Shown here in pieces: positions 16,376-24,199 of a stretch of 64,000 nucleotides of DNA. Under the pieces are notes generated by a model. That model ran no database searches and was not told where the DNA came from. It was given only the letters and a program-made list of their open reading frames with translations. Source of the stretch: Arthrobacter agilis. Lineage in GTDB: Bacteria; Actinomycetota; Actinomycetes; Actinomycetales; Micrococcaceae. The DNA lies in contig NZ_NFSC01000031.1 of the NCBI RefSeq assembly GCF_002157505.1, positions 744,001 to 808,000 of the forward strand. The letters run 5' to 3'. The translations under genes and the position numbers were made by a program. Position 1 is the first letter of the stretch; each line of letters opens with the position of its first letter.

Positions 16376-16401
16376 GGCCGGACTCCTTCGGGGGTCCGGC
16401 C
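16376..16401 (+). terminator. Hairpin terminator after the SRPBCC gene
   Basis: GGCCGGAC and GTCCGGCC form an 8-bp stem, extended through T-G and CC/GG pairs to a TTCG tetraloop. It starts 20 bp after the stop at 16356. There is only a weak T-run behind it (CCTTGCG), which is common for actinobacterial terminators. Confidence 0.7.
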
Positions 16402-16472
16402 CTTGCGCGTTCCGGGCCCCGACCACCTGAGCGGAACGGGGTGCGGGACCTGGCCCCATGCCCCCACCGCTG

Positions 16473-16799
16473 TCATTCCACGTGGACGGGCTCCCCCGTG
16501 ACCCGGTGGTCCGCGTGGTTCATGCCTTCGAGGATGAGCCGGGCGAGGTGCCCGTCGATGATGCTGTAGACCACGTTCCGCGCCTCCTTGCGGGTGGACA
16601 CCAGGCCCGAGAGCCGCAGTTTGGCCAGGTGCTGGCTCACAGACGTCCGGTTGGCGCCGGTGGACTCGACGAGGGTTCCGACGTCGGCCGGCCCCTGCGT
16701 GAGGAGCCACAGGATGTGGAGCCGCGTCGGGTCCGCGAGCATACGGAAGGTGGCTGCGCCCTCCTCCAGCCGCCGGTGGTCCGGCGCGACCTGGTGCAC
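16473..16799 (-). CDS. ArsR/SmtB-family metal sensor of CzrA type
   Basis: The repressor has 108 residues with the ArsR winged helix: FRMLADPTRLHILWLLTQ (18-35), recognition helix NRTSVSQHLAKLRLSGLV (50-67) and wing RKEARNVVYSI. The C-terminal helix carries D82-x-H84 then ten residues, H95-x-x-H98, which is the exact spacing of the alpha-5 metal site of CzrA/SmtB-type sensors of Zn, Co or Ni. The N-terminal ELCVC-type arsenic site is absent. Further His at 106 recalls the extra tail ligands of NmtR. The GTG start is the only one in frame and has a poor ribosome site. It lies downstream of the MFS gene on the same strand (110 bp), so it probably regulates that transporter. Confidence 0.88.
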   Translation of the reverse strand: MHQVAPDHRRLEEGAATFRMLADPTRLHILWLLTQGPADVGTLVESTGANRTSVSQHLAKLRLSGLVSTRKEARNVVYSIIDGHLARLILEGMNHADHRVTGEPVHVE

Positions 16800-16909
16800 G
16801 AGGCTGGGACCGGCCGCGTGGCCATCAGGCTGCGGGGCGCCCTGCTGCCCCGAATCGCTCTCGCTGATGCCGTCCTCCCCCGCTCGATACCGTATCCGGT
16901 CCTCCTACG

Positions 16910-18142
16910 CTACCGGCTCACTGCGGCGCCGGTGGCGGCAGGCGCCTCGGCTGCCGCCGGCCAGGACACCAGGGCCGCGACGGTCCCGACGACGGCGATT
17001 GCAGCAAGCACGAAGGCCGCCGCCGGCAGGCCCGCGGCAGCACCCACCCATCCGGCCACCGGGTAGGTCAGCATGAAGCAGGCGTGGGACAGGGAGAACT
17101 GCGCGGTGAACACGTAGCTCCTCGTGGCGTCGGTGGCGACGCGTCGCAGCAGGCGCGAGGAGGGCATGCTGATCATCGACGTGCCGATGCCGAGGAGGAC
17201 CCACAGGCCGAGGAAGCTCCACCACGGCGCTCCGTATCCCGCGACCAGGGCGGCTCCGAGGAGTCCCAGAGGGAGGAGCGCGGCCCCGATCAGCATGAAG
17301 GTGCGGTCGGCTACCCGCTCGAGGATCCGCGGTGCGAGGAACGCGACGAGCATCGACCCCGCGCCGTACACGGCCAGGGCGAGCGCGACGTCGGTGTTGG
17401 TGCCGTCGAAGAGGTCCCGGGCGTAGACGACGGTGTTGACCAGGACCATCGCGGTCGCTGCGGCGACGACCAGGTTCAGGGCCATGAGTCCGCGCAGGCT
17501 GGGGTTCCGGAGGAAGATGCGGGAGCCGAGCGTGGTGCGGTGCAGCAGCGATCCCTGGTTGCCAGCCGCGGGTATCCGGGGCAGGCGGGTGATGAGGACC
17601 AGGACCGCGGAGGCGAGGAACCCGAGCATCGTGCCCAGGAACAGGTTCGAGAAGGACAGCACGGACAGCAGGGCCGCCGCGAGCAGCGGGCTGACGAGGG
17701 ATTCGACGTCGTACGCCAGACGGGACAGCGACAGGGCCTTCGTGTAGTCCTTCTCCTCGGGCAGCACGACCGGGATCAGGGCCTGGAATGCGGGCGTGAA
17801 GGTCGCAGAGGCGGACTGCAGGAGGAACACGAGGACGTAGACCTGCCACACCTGGTCGACGAAGGGAAGGCCCAGGGCGATGACGGCGCGGACGAGGTCC
17901 GCTCCGACCAGCACACCCTTGCGGGGCAGGCGTTCCACCAGCGCCGCCATCACGGGGGCGACGAAGACGTAGGCGATCATCTTGATCGTCAGCGCGGTGC
18001 CGAGCACCGCTCCGGCGCGGTCGCCCGCGAGGTCGAAGGCCAGGAGGCCGAGGGCCACGGTGAGCAGTCCGGTGCCGAGGAGCGCCACCACCTGCGCGGT
18101 GAAGAGGTTGCGGTACGCGGTGTGGCGGAAGACGGAGAACAT
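16910..18142 (-). CDS. MFS transporter, probable metal efflux pump
   Basis: From ATG 18142 the protein has 410 residues and roughly 12 hydrophobic segments. It begins MFSVFRHTAYRNLFTAQVVA and has a cytoplasmic loop ERLPRKGVLVGADLVRA typical of drug/metal MFS proteins. A longer frame back to GTG 18196 is less likely because it would start inside the palindrome. The neighbouring CzrA-type regulator and the operator-like inverted repeat at 18177-18200 suggest that it exports a transition metal such as Ni, Co or Zn, as NreB-like MFS pumps do. MFS sequence alone does not tell the substrate, and a drug pump is the alternative. Confidence 0.84.
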   Translation of the reverse strand: MFSVFRHTAYRNLFTAQVVALLGTGLLTVALGLLAFDLAGDRAGAVLGTALTIKMIAYVFVAPVMAALVERLPRKGVLVGADLVRAVIALGLPFVDQVWQVYVLVFLLQSASATFTPAFQALIPVVLPEEKDYTKALSLSRLAYDVESLVSPLLAAALLSVLSFSNLFLGTMLGFLASAVLVLITRLPRIPAAGNQGSLLHRTTLGSRIFLRNPSLRGLMALNLVVAAATAMVLVNTVVYARDLFDGTNTDVALALAVYGAGSMLVAFLAPRILERVADRTFMLIGAALLPLGLLGAALVAGYGAPWWSFLGLWVLLGIGTSMISMPSSRLLRRVATDATRSYVFTAQFSLSHACFMLTYPVAGWVGAAAGLPAAAFVLAAIAVVGTVAALVSWPAAAEAPAATGAAVSR

Positions 18143-18176
18143 GGTTGGCCGTTCAGTAGGGAGCAGTTCCCCAAGT

Positions 18177-18200
18177 ATACGTGCACATCTGCGCACGTAT
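18177..18200. promoter_or_regulatory. ArsR-type operator overlapping the MFS promoter
   Basis: ATACGTGC (18177-18184) and GCACGTAT (18193-18200) are perfect inverted arms separated by 8 bp, the size and shape of ArsR-family operators. On the minus strand TATACT at 18179-18174 makes a good -10 box. A weak CAATAC stands 17 bp upstream of it. The palindrome thus covers the spacer and -10, so repressor binding would block the MFS promoter. Release by metal is the expected response. Confidence 0.75.
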
Positions 18201-18230
18201 TGACTGGAGGGCGCCGGCGACGCCGGGGTC

Positions 18231-19352
18231 TCAGCCCTCCGGGAGGACGATGCTCGTGACCGGCAGTGAGGGGTTCGTCCCGAAGGCGATGCCGCTCGGA
18301 CGGCCGCCGTCCAGCACGATCTGCGCCCCGAGGGCGGCGACCATCGCCCCGTTGTCGGTGCAGAGCGACGGCGCCGGGACGGTCAGGGTGATCCCTGCGG
18401 CAGCGCACCGCTCCGCCGTGAGCTCGCGGAGCCTCCGGTTGGCGGCCACTCCACCGCCGAGCAGGAGGTTGGTGATGCCGTGCTCCCGGCAGGCGAGGAC
18501 GGCCTTGGACGTGATGATGTCAACGACGGCCTCCTGGAAGGACGCGGCGATGTCCGCGACGGGGACCTCCAGCCCTGCTGCCTCGTACTGCTCCACGGAG
18601 CGGGCGACGGCGGTCTTGAGGCCGCTGAAGGACCAGTCGTAGCGGTGCGGGCCCGGCTCCTCGGCCGTCCCCATGTACTTCGGCTGCGACAGGCCCCGCG
18701 GGAAGCGGATGGCCTTCGGGTTGCCCTCCCGGGCCAGCCGGTCGATGGCGGGACCGCCGGGATAGCCGAGGCCCAGGATGCGCGCCGTCTTGTCATACGC
18801 CTCGCCTGCGGCGTCGTCGATCGTGGATCCCAGCAGTTCGACGTCGCTCGCGATGTTCCCCACGCGCAGGATCTCGGTGTGTCCGCCGGAGACCAGGAGC
18901 GCACCGAGGTTGGGCGGCAGGCCTCCGGCAAAGGTGCCGCCGACCATCCCCACGCCGACGTGGGCTACGAGGTGGTTGATCGCGTACAGCGGTTTGCCGG
19001 TGGCGACGGCGAGCGCCTTCGCCGCGGCCACGCCGACCATGAGGGCACCCGAGAGACCGGGCCCGGCCGTGACGGCGATGGCGTCGATCTCGTCGAGGGT
19101 GACGCCGGCGTCGTCGAGCGCGGCCTGGAGCGTCGGCACGAACGCCTCGAGGTGGGCGCGGGAGGCGATCTCGGGGATGACGCCGCCGAAGCGCACGTGC
19201 TCGTCCATCGAGGACGACACCGTATTGGTCAGCAACTCCGTGCCCCGGACGATGCCGACACCGGTCTCGTCGCAGGAGGACTCGATGCCCAGGATCAGCG
19301 GACCGGGGGCACCCCCTGTGGTGGCCGGATTCCCTGGATCGACTGCGTTCAC
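18231..19352 (-). CDS. tsaD: tRNA N6-adenosine threonylcarbamoyltransferase
   Basis: TsaD, 373 residues, transfers threonylcarbamoyl to A37 of ANN-decoding tRNAs with TsaB and TsaE. Seen are [17 protein letters not shown], the metal-binding HLVAHVGVG (HxxxH) and [15 protein letters not shown], with an ASKHA-type nucleotide domain. Start: GTG 19352 with GGAGGGGA ahead of it. The start overlaps the rimI stop (GTGA). The long frame going on to 20225 is not coding beyond this start. It is the last gene of alr-tsaE-tsaB-rimI-tsaD. A hairpin of GGAGGGC/GCCCTCC arms (18206-18240) covers the end of the gene and might help stop transcription before the MFS gene. Confidence 0.96.
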   Translation of the reverse strand: MNAVDPGNPATTGGAPGPLILGIESSCDETGVGIVRGTELLTNTVSSSMDEHVRFGGVIPEIASRAHLEAFVPTLQAALDDAGVTLDEIDAIAVTAGPGLSGALMVGVAAAKALAVATGKPLYAINHLVAHVGVGMVGGTFAGGLPPNLGALLVSGGHTEILRVGNIASDVELLGSTIDDAAGEAYDKTARILGLGYPGGPAIDRLAREGNPKAIRFPRGLSQPKYMGTAEEPGPHRYDWSFSGLKTAVARSVEQYEAAGLEVPVADIAASFQEAVVDIITSKAVLACREHGITNLLLGGGVAANRRLRELTAERCAAAGITLTVPAPSLCTDNGAMVAALGAQIVLDGGRPSGIAFGTNPSLPVTSIVLPEG

Positions 19353-19831
19353 TGCTCCCCTCCTTCGGCGGTCGGCAGGACGAGCCTCATGACCCAGGCG
19401 TCGACGCCGTCCCGGTAGTAGTTCCGCCGGGTGTGGATCTTCTGGAAGCCGAACCGCGTGTACAGCTGCTGGGCGCGGGGATTGTCGGCGCGCACCTCCA
19501 GCATCACGTTGTCGGCACCGCGCCGCCGTGCCTCCGCGAGCAGCTCGGTGAGCATGGTCCGCCCGATGCCCCGGCCCTCGAAGCCCGGCAGCACGCCGAT
19601 GGTCTGGATGTCGGCCGTCGTGTCGATGACCATCAGGCCCGCGTACCCCACGGGGTCGCCGTCGACCTCCGCCACGATGTAGCGGCGTGTGTCCGGCTGG
19701 AAGAACTCGGTGTAGAACATCTCGAGGGGCCAGGCGTCGGTCGGGAACAGCTCGTTCTCCAGCCGCCCGATGGTCTCGATGTCCTCGAAGGCCATGTCCC
19801 GGATCGTGAAGCTCATGCCGTCGGAGCTCAT
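19349..19831 (-). CDS. rimI: Ribosomal protein alanine N-acetyltransferase
   Basis: A GNAT acetyltransferase of 160 residues. The acetyl-CoA loop is [20 protein letters not shown] (about 97-116), with [20 protein letters not shown] behind it, as in RimI, which acetylates the N-terminus of ribosomal protein S18. It sits between tsaB and tsaD, the common actinobacterial arrangement, with four-base overlaps on both sides. Either ATG (first or second Met, residues 1 or 6) could be the start; the first overlaps tsaB. Confidence 0.93.
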   Translation of the reverse strand: MSSDGMSFTIRDMAFEDIETIGRLENELFPTDAWPLEMFYTEFFQPDTRRYIVAEVDGDPVGYAGLMVIDTTADIQTIGVLPGFEGRGIGRTMLTELLAEARRRGADNVMLEVRADNPRAQQLYTRFGFQKIHTRRNYYRDGVDAWVMRLVLPTAEGGEQ

Positions 19832-20526
19832 GCCGTCGCCCGCTTCCGTGGTCCGGGGACCTTGGCGTCGGATTCGCGCAGGTACAGCGGGGAGGTGTCC
19901 TGCAGCGCCTCCCCCGCGAGGAGGCGCAGCCGGGCCACGCGGCCGAGCGAGGCGGCGTCGGGATCGGCGGAGGCGAAGCCTCCGACCGCGTCGACGTTGT
20001 CCGGATACAGGCCCGCCGCCCGGCCCACGAGCGGCAGGCCCTTCGGCAGGCCGGCTGCCGGGCCGACGTGGGGGCCATCGAGCAGTTCGGGCAGTTCGGG
20101 CTGTTCGCGTTGCTCAGTGTCGCCCGACGGCGAGCGGTACGCGGCCCAGTAGACCTCGCCCCGCCGTGCGTCCGTGCCCACGAGGAAATCGCTCCCGGCC
20201 GGGAGGGTGCCGCTCGCGGCGGCATCGAAGGCCAGTGCGTCGAGGCTCATCACTCCATGGAGTGGTACGCCCCAGACGAAGGCGAGGGTCCGCGCGGTCA
20301 CGAGCCCGGCGCGCAGGCCCGTGAAGGGTCCGGGGCCGACGCCCGCGACCACGGCATCGAGGTCCGCGCCGGCCACTCCGGCATCGGCCAGGATGCGCTG
20401 CACCGCAGGAGCGAGGACCTCCGCGTGGGAGCGCGTGTCGGCACTGCCGAACCGGGCCACGATGTCGTCGTCGCGCAGGAGCGCGACCGTGGCGGCGGCG
20501 GAGGTGTCGAGGGCGAGGAGAAGCAC
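19828..20526 (-). CDS. tsaB: tRNA threonylcarbamoyladenosine biosynthesis protein TsaB
   Basis: TsaB, 232 residues, is an inactive TsaD-like paralogue that forms the t6A synthesis complex. It starts [17 protein letters not shown] and shows [19 protein letters not shown] followed by [15 protein letters not shown], all typical. It ends overlapping rimI. The gap to tsaE is 9 bp, so it belongs to the same message. Confidence 0.95.
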   Translation of the reverse strand: MLLLALDTSAAATVALLRDDDIVARFGSADTRSHAEVLAPAVQRILADAGVAGADLDAVVAGVGPGPFTGLRAGLVTARTLAFVWGVPLHGVMSLDALAFDAAASGTLPAGSDFLVGTDARRGEVYWAAYRSPSGDTEQREQPELPELLDGPHVGPAAGLPKGLPLVGRAAGLYPDNVDAVGGFASADPDAASLGRVARLRLLAGEALQDTSPLYLRESDAKVPGPRKRATA

Positions 20527-20535
20527 GCATCCAGC

Positions 20536-21078
20536 CTAGTCGAGCGGGAGTGCCGGCTGCCGTCCGCTCCAGCGCGGACCGAAGCCCGACAGGGTGACGG
20601 TGCGCACTTCGTCCTCGCCGTCGTCGTCGAAATCGGTCACCGGCCCGCCGGAAGCCGCTTCGGTGCTTCCCAGCGGCCGCACGATGTCGACCTGCAGCCA
20701 GCTGTCGCTCAGGTGCTCCACCCGGCCGGCTCCCCATTCGATGACGGTGACATTGGCCTCCATGGTGGCTTCGAGGTCGAGGTCGTCGACAGCAGCCGCG
20801 CTGTCCAGCCGGTACGCATCCACGTGGACGAGGCCCGGTCCGCCGCCCGCCGACGCGTGCTGGCGGACGAGCACGAAGGTCGGCGAGATGATGCGGTCCT
20901 CGACGGACAGCCCCCGCCCCAGTCCCTGGGTGAAGGTCGTCTTGCCCGCGCCGAGCTCCCCGGACAGGACCAGGAGGTCGGCCGGGCGGAGGTGCGGGGC
21001 GAGCGCGGCGGCGAGCCCCTGCAGCTCAGCGGCGGAGCCGACGGCGTACGTCCGGGCCCACTCAGGCGTTGCCGTCAC
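20536..21078 (-). CDS. tsaE: tRNA threonylcarbamoyladenosine biosynthesis ATPase TsaE
   Basis: TsaE, 180 residues, is a P-loop ATPase needed for cycling of the t6A complex. Walker A is SGELGAGKTTFTQGLGRGL with Lys46. RIISPTFVLVRQ and LVHVDAYRLDS follow, as expected, and TVIEWG near residue 125 completes the family pattern. I place the start at GTG 21078, preceded by GGAGGAGG. This start lies within the last 17 bases of alr. The C-terminal tail, with DFDDDGEDE, is longer and more acidic than in most homologues. Confidence 0.94.
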   Translation of the reverse strand: MTATPEWARTYAVGSAAELQGLAAALAPHLRPADLLVLSGELGAGKTTFTQGLGRGLSVEDRIISPTFVLVRQHASAGGGPGLVHVDAYRLDSAAAVDDLDLEATMEANVTVIEWGAGRVEHLSDSWLQVDIVRPLGSTEAASGGPVTDFDDDGEDEVRTVTLSGFGPRWSGRQPALPLD

Positions 21079-22237
21079 GGCCCGCCTCCTCCGTGCCGTC
21101 CTGCGTGGTATCGACGTAGACGCGTTCCACGCGGCCACTGATCCGGGTGACCACCTCGTAGTTGATGGTCTGCGCGGCGGCGGCCCAGTCCTCCACGGGG
21201 GGAGAACCTGTTCCGCCGAACAGGACGGCCCGCTTGCCCAGGGGGCTGTTCGGGGTGTCGACCAGGCCCGTGGTACCGAAGTCGATGACGAGCTGGTCCA
21301 TGGCGATGCGCCCGACCACGGGGTAGATCCGGTTGCCCACGAGGACGGGCGCGCCGGTCGCGATGCGCGGGACACCGTCGGCGTAGCCGACGGGGATGAG
21401 CCCGAGCGTGGTCGGCTTCTGCGTGCGGTACGCGTACCCGTAGGAGACACCCTGGCCGGCGGGCACCTCCTTGCAGTTCGAGACGGTGGTGCTGAGCGTC
21501 ATGACGGGCTGCAGTCCGAGGTCGGCGGACCCCTGGTCGGAGAAGGGCGAGAGGCCGTAGATGCCGAGGCCCACGCGGACGAGGTCGAAGTGGCAGTCGG
21601 GCCGCGAGAACGTCGCGGGGGTGTTGGCCAGGTGGCGGACCTCGACGTCGATCCCCGCGTTCTCCGCGGCGGCAACGGCCTCGCGGAACGCCTGCACCTG
21701 CAGGTCGGTCTCGGGCCGCGCGGGTTCGTCGGCGACGGCGAGGTGGGAGAAGATCCCGACGACGCGGATCAGCCCTTCCTCCTGGTAGGAGGCGGCCCTG
21801 CTGAGCAGGGCATCCCACTTGTCCGGCGGGCAGCCGTTGCGGCCCAGGCCCGTGTCGATCTTCAAATGCACGATCGCGGGCCGCTCCAGTTCGCGGGCCG
21901 CCGCGATGACGTGCTCCAGCTCCCACCCGGAGATCCCGAGGTCCAGCCCGTGCTCGACGCCGGCGATGAAATCGGTCCCTGAGGTGTGCAGCCACGCGAG
22001 GATCGGGGCTTCGATGCCCGCCTTACGCAGGCGGACGCCCTCGCTGACGTGAGCGACTCCGAGCCAGGCCGCGCCCGCCTCGAGGGCGGCCCGCGCCACC
22101 GGAACCGCGCCGTGGCCGTACGCATCGGCCTTGACCACGGCCATCACGCGGGCCGGATGCGCGATGTCGCGGAGGTGGCGGATGTTGTGCCGCAGGGCGT
22201 CGAGGTTGATTTCTGCGGCACGTTCGGTGGAAGTCAC
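21062..22237 (-). CDS. alr: Alanine racemase
   Basis: Alanine racemase, 391 residues, is a PLP enzyme that makes D-alanine for peptidoglycan. The cofactor lysine is Lys36 in MAVVKADAYGHGA. The barrel shows HLKIDTGLGRNG and SHLAVADEP, and the C-terminal beta-domain shows GVSYGYAYRT (catalytic Tyr) and VGRIAMDQLVIDFG. GTG 22237 is the start. CAGAAT stands seven bases before it (minus strand), so the message may be leaderless. It heads the alr-tsaE-tsaB-rimI-tsaD set. Confidence 0.96.
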   Translation of the reverse strand: MTSTERAAEINLDALRHNIRHLRDIAHPARVMAVVKADAYGHGAVPVARAALEAGAAWLGVAHVSEGVRLRKAGIEAPILAWLHTSGTDFIAGVEHGLDLGISGWELEHVIAAARELERPAIVHLKIDTGLGRNGCPPDKWDALLSRAASYQEEGLIRVVGIFSHLAVADEPARPETDLQVQAFREAVAAAENAGIDVEVRHLANTPATFSRPDCHFDLVRVGLGIYGLSPFSDQGSADLGLQPVMTLSTTVSNCKEVPAGQGVSYGYAYRTQKPTTLGLIPVGYADGVPRIATGAPVLVGNRIYPVVGRIAMDQLVIDFGTTGLVDTPNSPLGKRAVLFGGTGSPPVEDWAAAAQTINYEVVTRISGRVERVYVDTTQDGTEEAGRDGNA

Positions 22238-22308
22238 TCAGCCCATTCTGCCAGTTTCGGGAGGAGCGTCCGGGCGGAAGCGTCCTGCCCGGAACGCCTC
22301 GATCCGGG

Positions 22309-22923
22309 TTGCGCGGGAGCGACCGGGCGTGGAAGATCGACGACGTGTCCGATTCCCGGCCGAGCGGCCGCCCGTGCGTCCTCCCGGGTGATGACGGACG
22401 GCCGTGCGGGCGCGCCTCCGGCGGTACGCCCTTCCCGCTCTGCCCCGCCCACGTGGCGCTGGTCCACGAGTGGGCGGACATCGAGTCGGGCATCACGGAC
22501 CTGCTGCCGGTGCCCTGCCGTGCCTGCGGGTCGCGGCTGGGAGTGCGGTATCCGTCCGGCTGGATGTGCGCGGCCTGCGAGTGGCGTGTGGGTGATGTCC
22601 TCGACGACGGACTGCCGCCCCCGCGCGTGGACGTCGTCTACTACATCCGCTTCCAGGACCGCGTCAAGATCGGGACGACGGCGAACCCGCGCCGGCGGCT
22701 TGCCCGGATCTGGCATGACGAGGTACTCGCATTCGAGCGCGGCGACCGGCTGGTCGAGCACCGCCGGCACGAGCAGTTCGCGGCCTGGCGCCTCGACCGC
22801 TCCGAGTGGTTCACGCTCGCACCCGAGGTGGAGGACCATATCGCCCGCCTCGCCGCAGGAGTCGACGATCCCTGGGCACGGTACGCGCGCTGGCTCGGGG
22901 AAGCAGCCGCCCTGCGCGGGTAG
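22309..22923 (+). CDS. GIY-YIG nuclease-like protein with N-terminal zinc fingers
   Basis: The protein has up to 204 residues. The first part has Cys23, Cys33, Cys45 and His48, and the second has CRAC (70-73) and CAAC (87-90), so two zinc sites are likely. The C-terminal part, about 109-175, is a GIY-YIG domain of the Mug113/T5orf172 kind: VVYYIRFQDRVKIGTTANP with RRRL, then HEQF and SEWFTL. GTG 22345 is a better start than 22309, since GGAAG lies about ten bases ahead of it. The target is unknown. GIY-YIG proteins of this size occur in phages, mobile DNA and repair contexts, but here it stands alone between alr and a sugar kinase. Confidence 0.8.
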   Translation: MRGSDRAWKIDDVSDSRPSGRPCVLPGDDGRPCGRASGGTPFPLCPAHVALVHEWADIESGITDLLPVPCRACGSRLGVRYPSGWMCAACEWRVGDVLDDGLPPPRVDVVYYIRFQDRVKIGTTANPRRRLARIWHDEVLAFERGDRLVEHRRHEQFAAWRLDRSEWFTLAPEVEDHIARLAAGVDDPWARYARWLGEAAALRG

Positions 22924-22950
22924 CCGGCTTTTCCGGGCGGGCCCGACCCA

Positions 22951-24084
22951 TCACAGCGTGCCGGGCATCTCCCCGCGCCATTTCGGCGCTCGCGACGGCG
23001 ACGCGTCGGAGTGCCGTGCGATGGTCGCCGTCGCCCGGCGGACCGCCTCGACGGGCACGTCGGAGACCAGGTCCTCCAGGAAGGCGTACCGACGCAGCCA
23101 CTGTTTGCGGACACCATCACGCCCTGCGCTGACCCGACGCCACCAGTCGGCGATGTCACCCCAGCCGGGCGCGGCCAGTGACCCGCCCACGTGCTGCACG
23201 GACAGCGAGGCGCAAAGGTTCGCGAAGCTGAGGCGGTCGGCGAGCCGGAAGCCTGCCAGGTCGCCCATGACGAACGCCGCGCCGAAGCAGTCGCCCGCCC
23301 CGGTGGGATCGTAGGCGGAGACCGGCAGGGCGGGCACCCATTCCTCCTCGCCCGTCAGCGAATCGATGGCCATCGCACCCTGCTGGCCGACCGTCACCAC
23401 GGCCACGGGCACGCGGTCGGCGAGGGAGTAGAGGGCTGCCCAGGGATCTTCCGTCCGGGTGTAGGCCATGGCCTCGCCGGCATTGGGCATGAACGCGTAG
23501 AAGTGCTCGAGCGAGGAGAGCGTCTTCGGTGCCCACTCCCCCGCCGGGTCCCATCCGACATCGCCGAACAGCTTCGTCCCGCCGGCAGCAGCCGTTAGCG
23601 CCCACGGTTCCATCTCCTGCTCCAGCCCGACGATGGCGGCACGGCACGACGGCGGTGTTCCGATCAGTTCCGTGGCGCGCAGCGGCGACGGGTGGCCGTG
23701 CGTGACCATCGAGCGGTCCTGGTGCACCGACAGGGACACCGTGACCGGGGAATGCCACTGCCCGAAGACACGGGACCGCGAGAGGTCCACGTGCTCCTGG
23801 TCCTGCAGCACATCCCAGTTGAACTGGCCGTATCCGTCGTCGCCGAAGGCCGCGGAGAGGGTGGTGCGGAGTCCCAGCCTGCTCGCGGCGATGGCCTGGT
23901 TGGCGATACCGCCGGGCCCCGATCCCATGCCGTCGGTCCACACCTCCGTGCCCGGGGACGGAAGCTGTTCCAGGCCGGTGAAGATGATGTCGAAGAACAC
24001 CTGCCCGGCGAGCAGGAGGTCGAATTCGGGTCCGTCCGGGCCGCGCAGAGCCGCCAGCGGATCGAAGCGGTGCTGTTGGGACAT
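22951..24084 (-). CDS. PfkB-family carbohydrate kinase
   Basis: The protein of 377 residues is a ribokinase-fold kinase. The N-terminal part has GQVFFDIIFTGLEQLP and GSGPGGIANQAIAASRLGL. The PfkB signature 2 DPTGAGDCFGAAFVMG, with the catalytic Asp, is intact. The C-terminal 70 residues (ADWWRRVSAGRDGVRKQWLR onward) are longer than in ribokinase. ATG 24084 follows a TATTGT box by seven bases, which suggests a leaderless message. It faces away from the GH4 gene at 24200, and the 115-bp spacer holds both promoters. Substrate unknown; a role with the GH4 product is possible. Confidence 0.88.
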   Translation of the reverse strand: MSQQHRFDPLAALRGPDGPEFDLLLAGQVFFDIIFTGLEQLPSPGTEVWTDGMGSGPGGIANQAIAASRLGLRTTLSAAFGDDGYGQFNWDVLQDQEHVDLSRSRVFGQWHSPVTVSLSVHQDRSMVTHGHPSPLRATELIGTPPSCRAAIVGLEQEMEPWALTAAAGGTKLFGDVGWDPAGEWAPKTLSSLEHFYAFMPNAGEAMAYTRTEDPWAALYSLADRVPVAVVTVGQQGAMAIDSLTGEEEWVPALPVSAYDPTGAGDCFGAAFVMGDLAGFRLADRLSFANLCASLSVQHVGGSLAAPGWGDIADWWRRVSAGRDGVRKQWLRRYAFLEDLVSDVPVEAVRRATATIARHSDASPSRAPKWRGEMPGTL

Positions 24085-24199
24085 GTACGGCACAATACTT
24101 GCAGAACGCCGGACGCGGGCGGCGGCATCGGAACGTGCGGAGCCCGACCACGGCGCCTCCCGCAGGGAGGAACAGGCCACGACGGAAGCAGGACGAACC

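Noticed and set aside
18206-18240. Terminator of the tsa operon
   Set aside because: The GGAGGGC/GCCCTCC stem overlaps the tsaD stop codon and has no T-run, so I do not list it as a feature.
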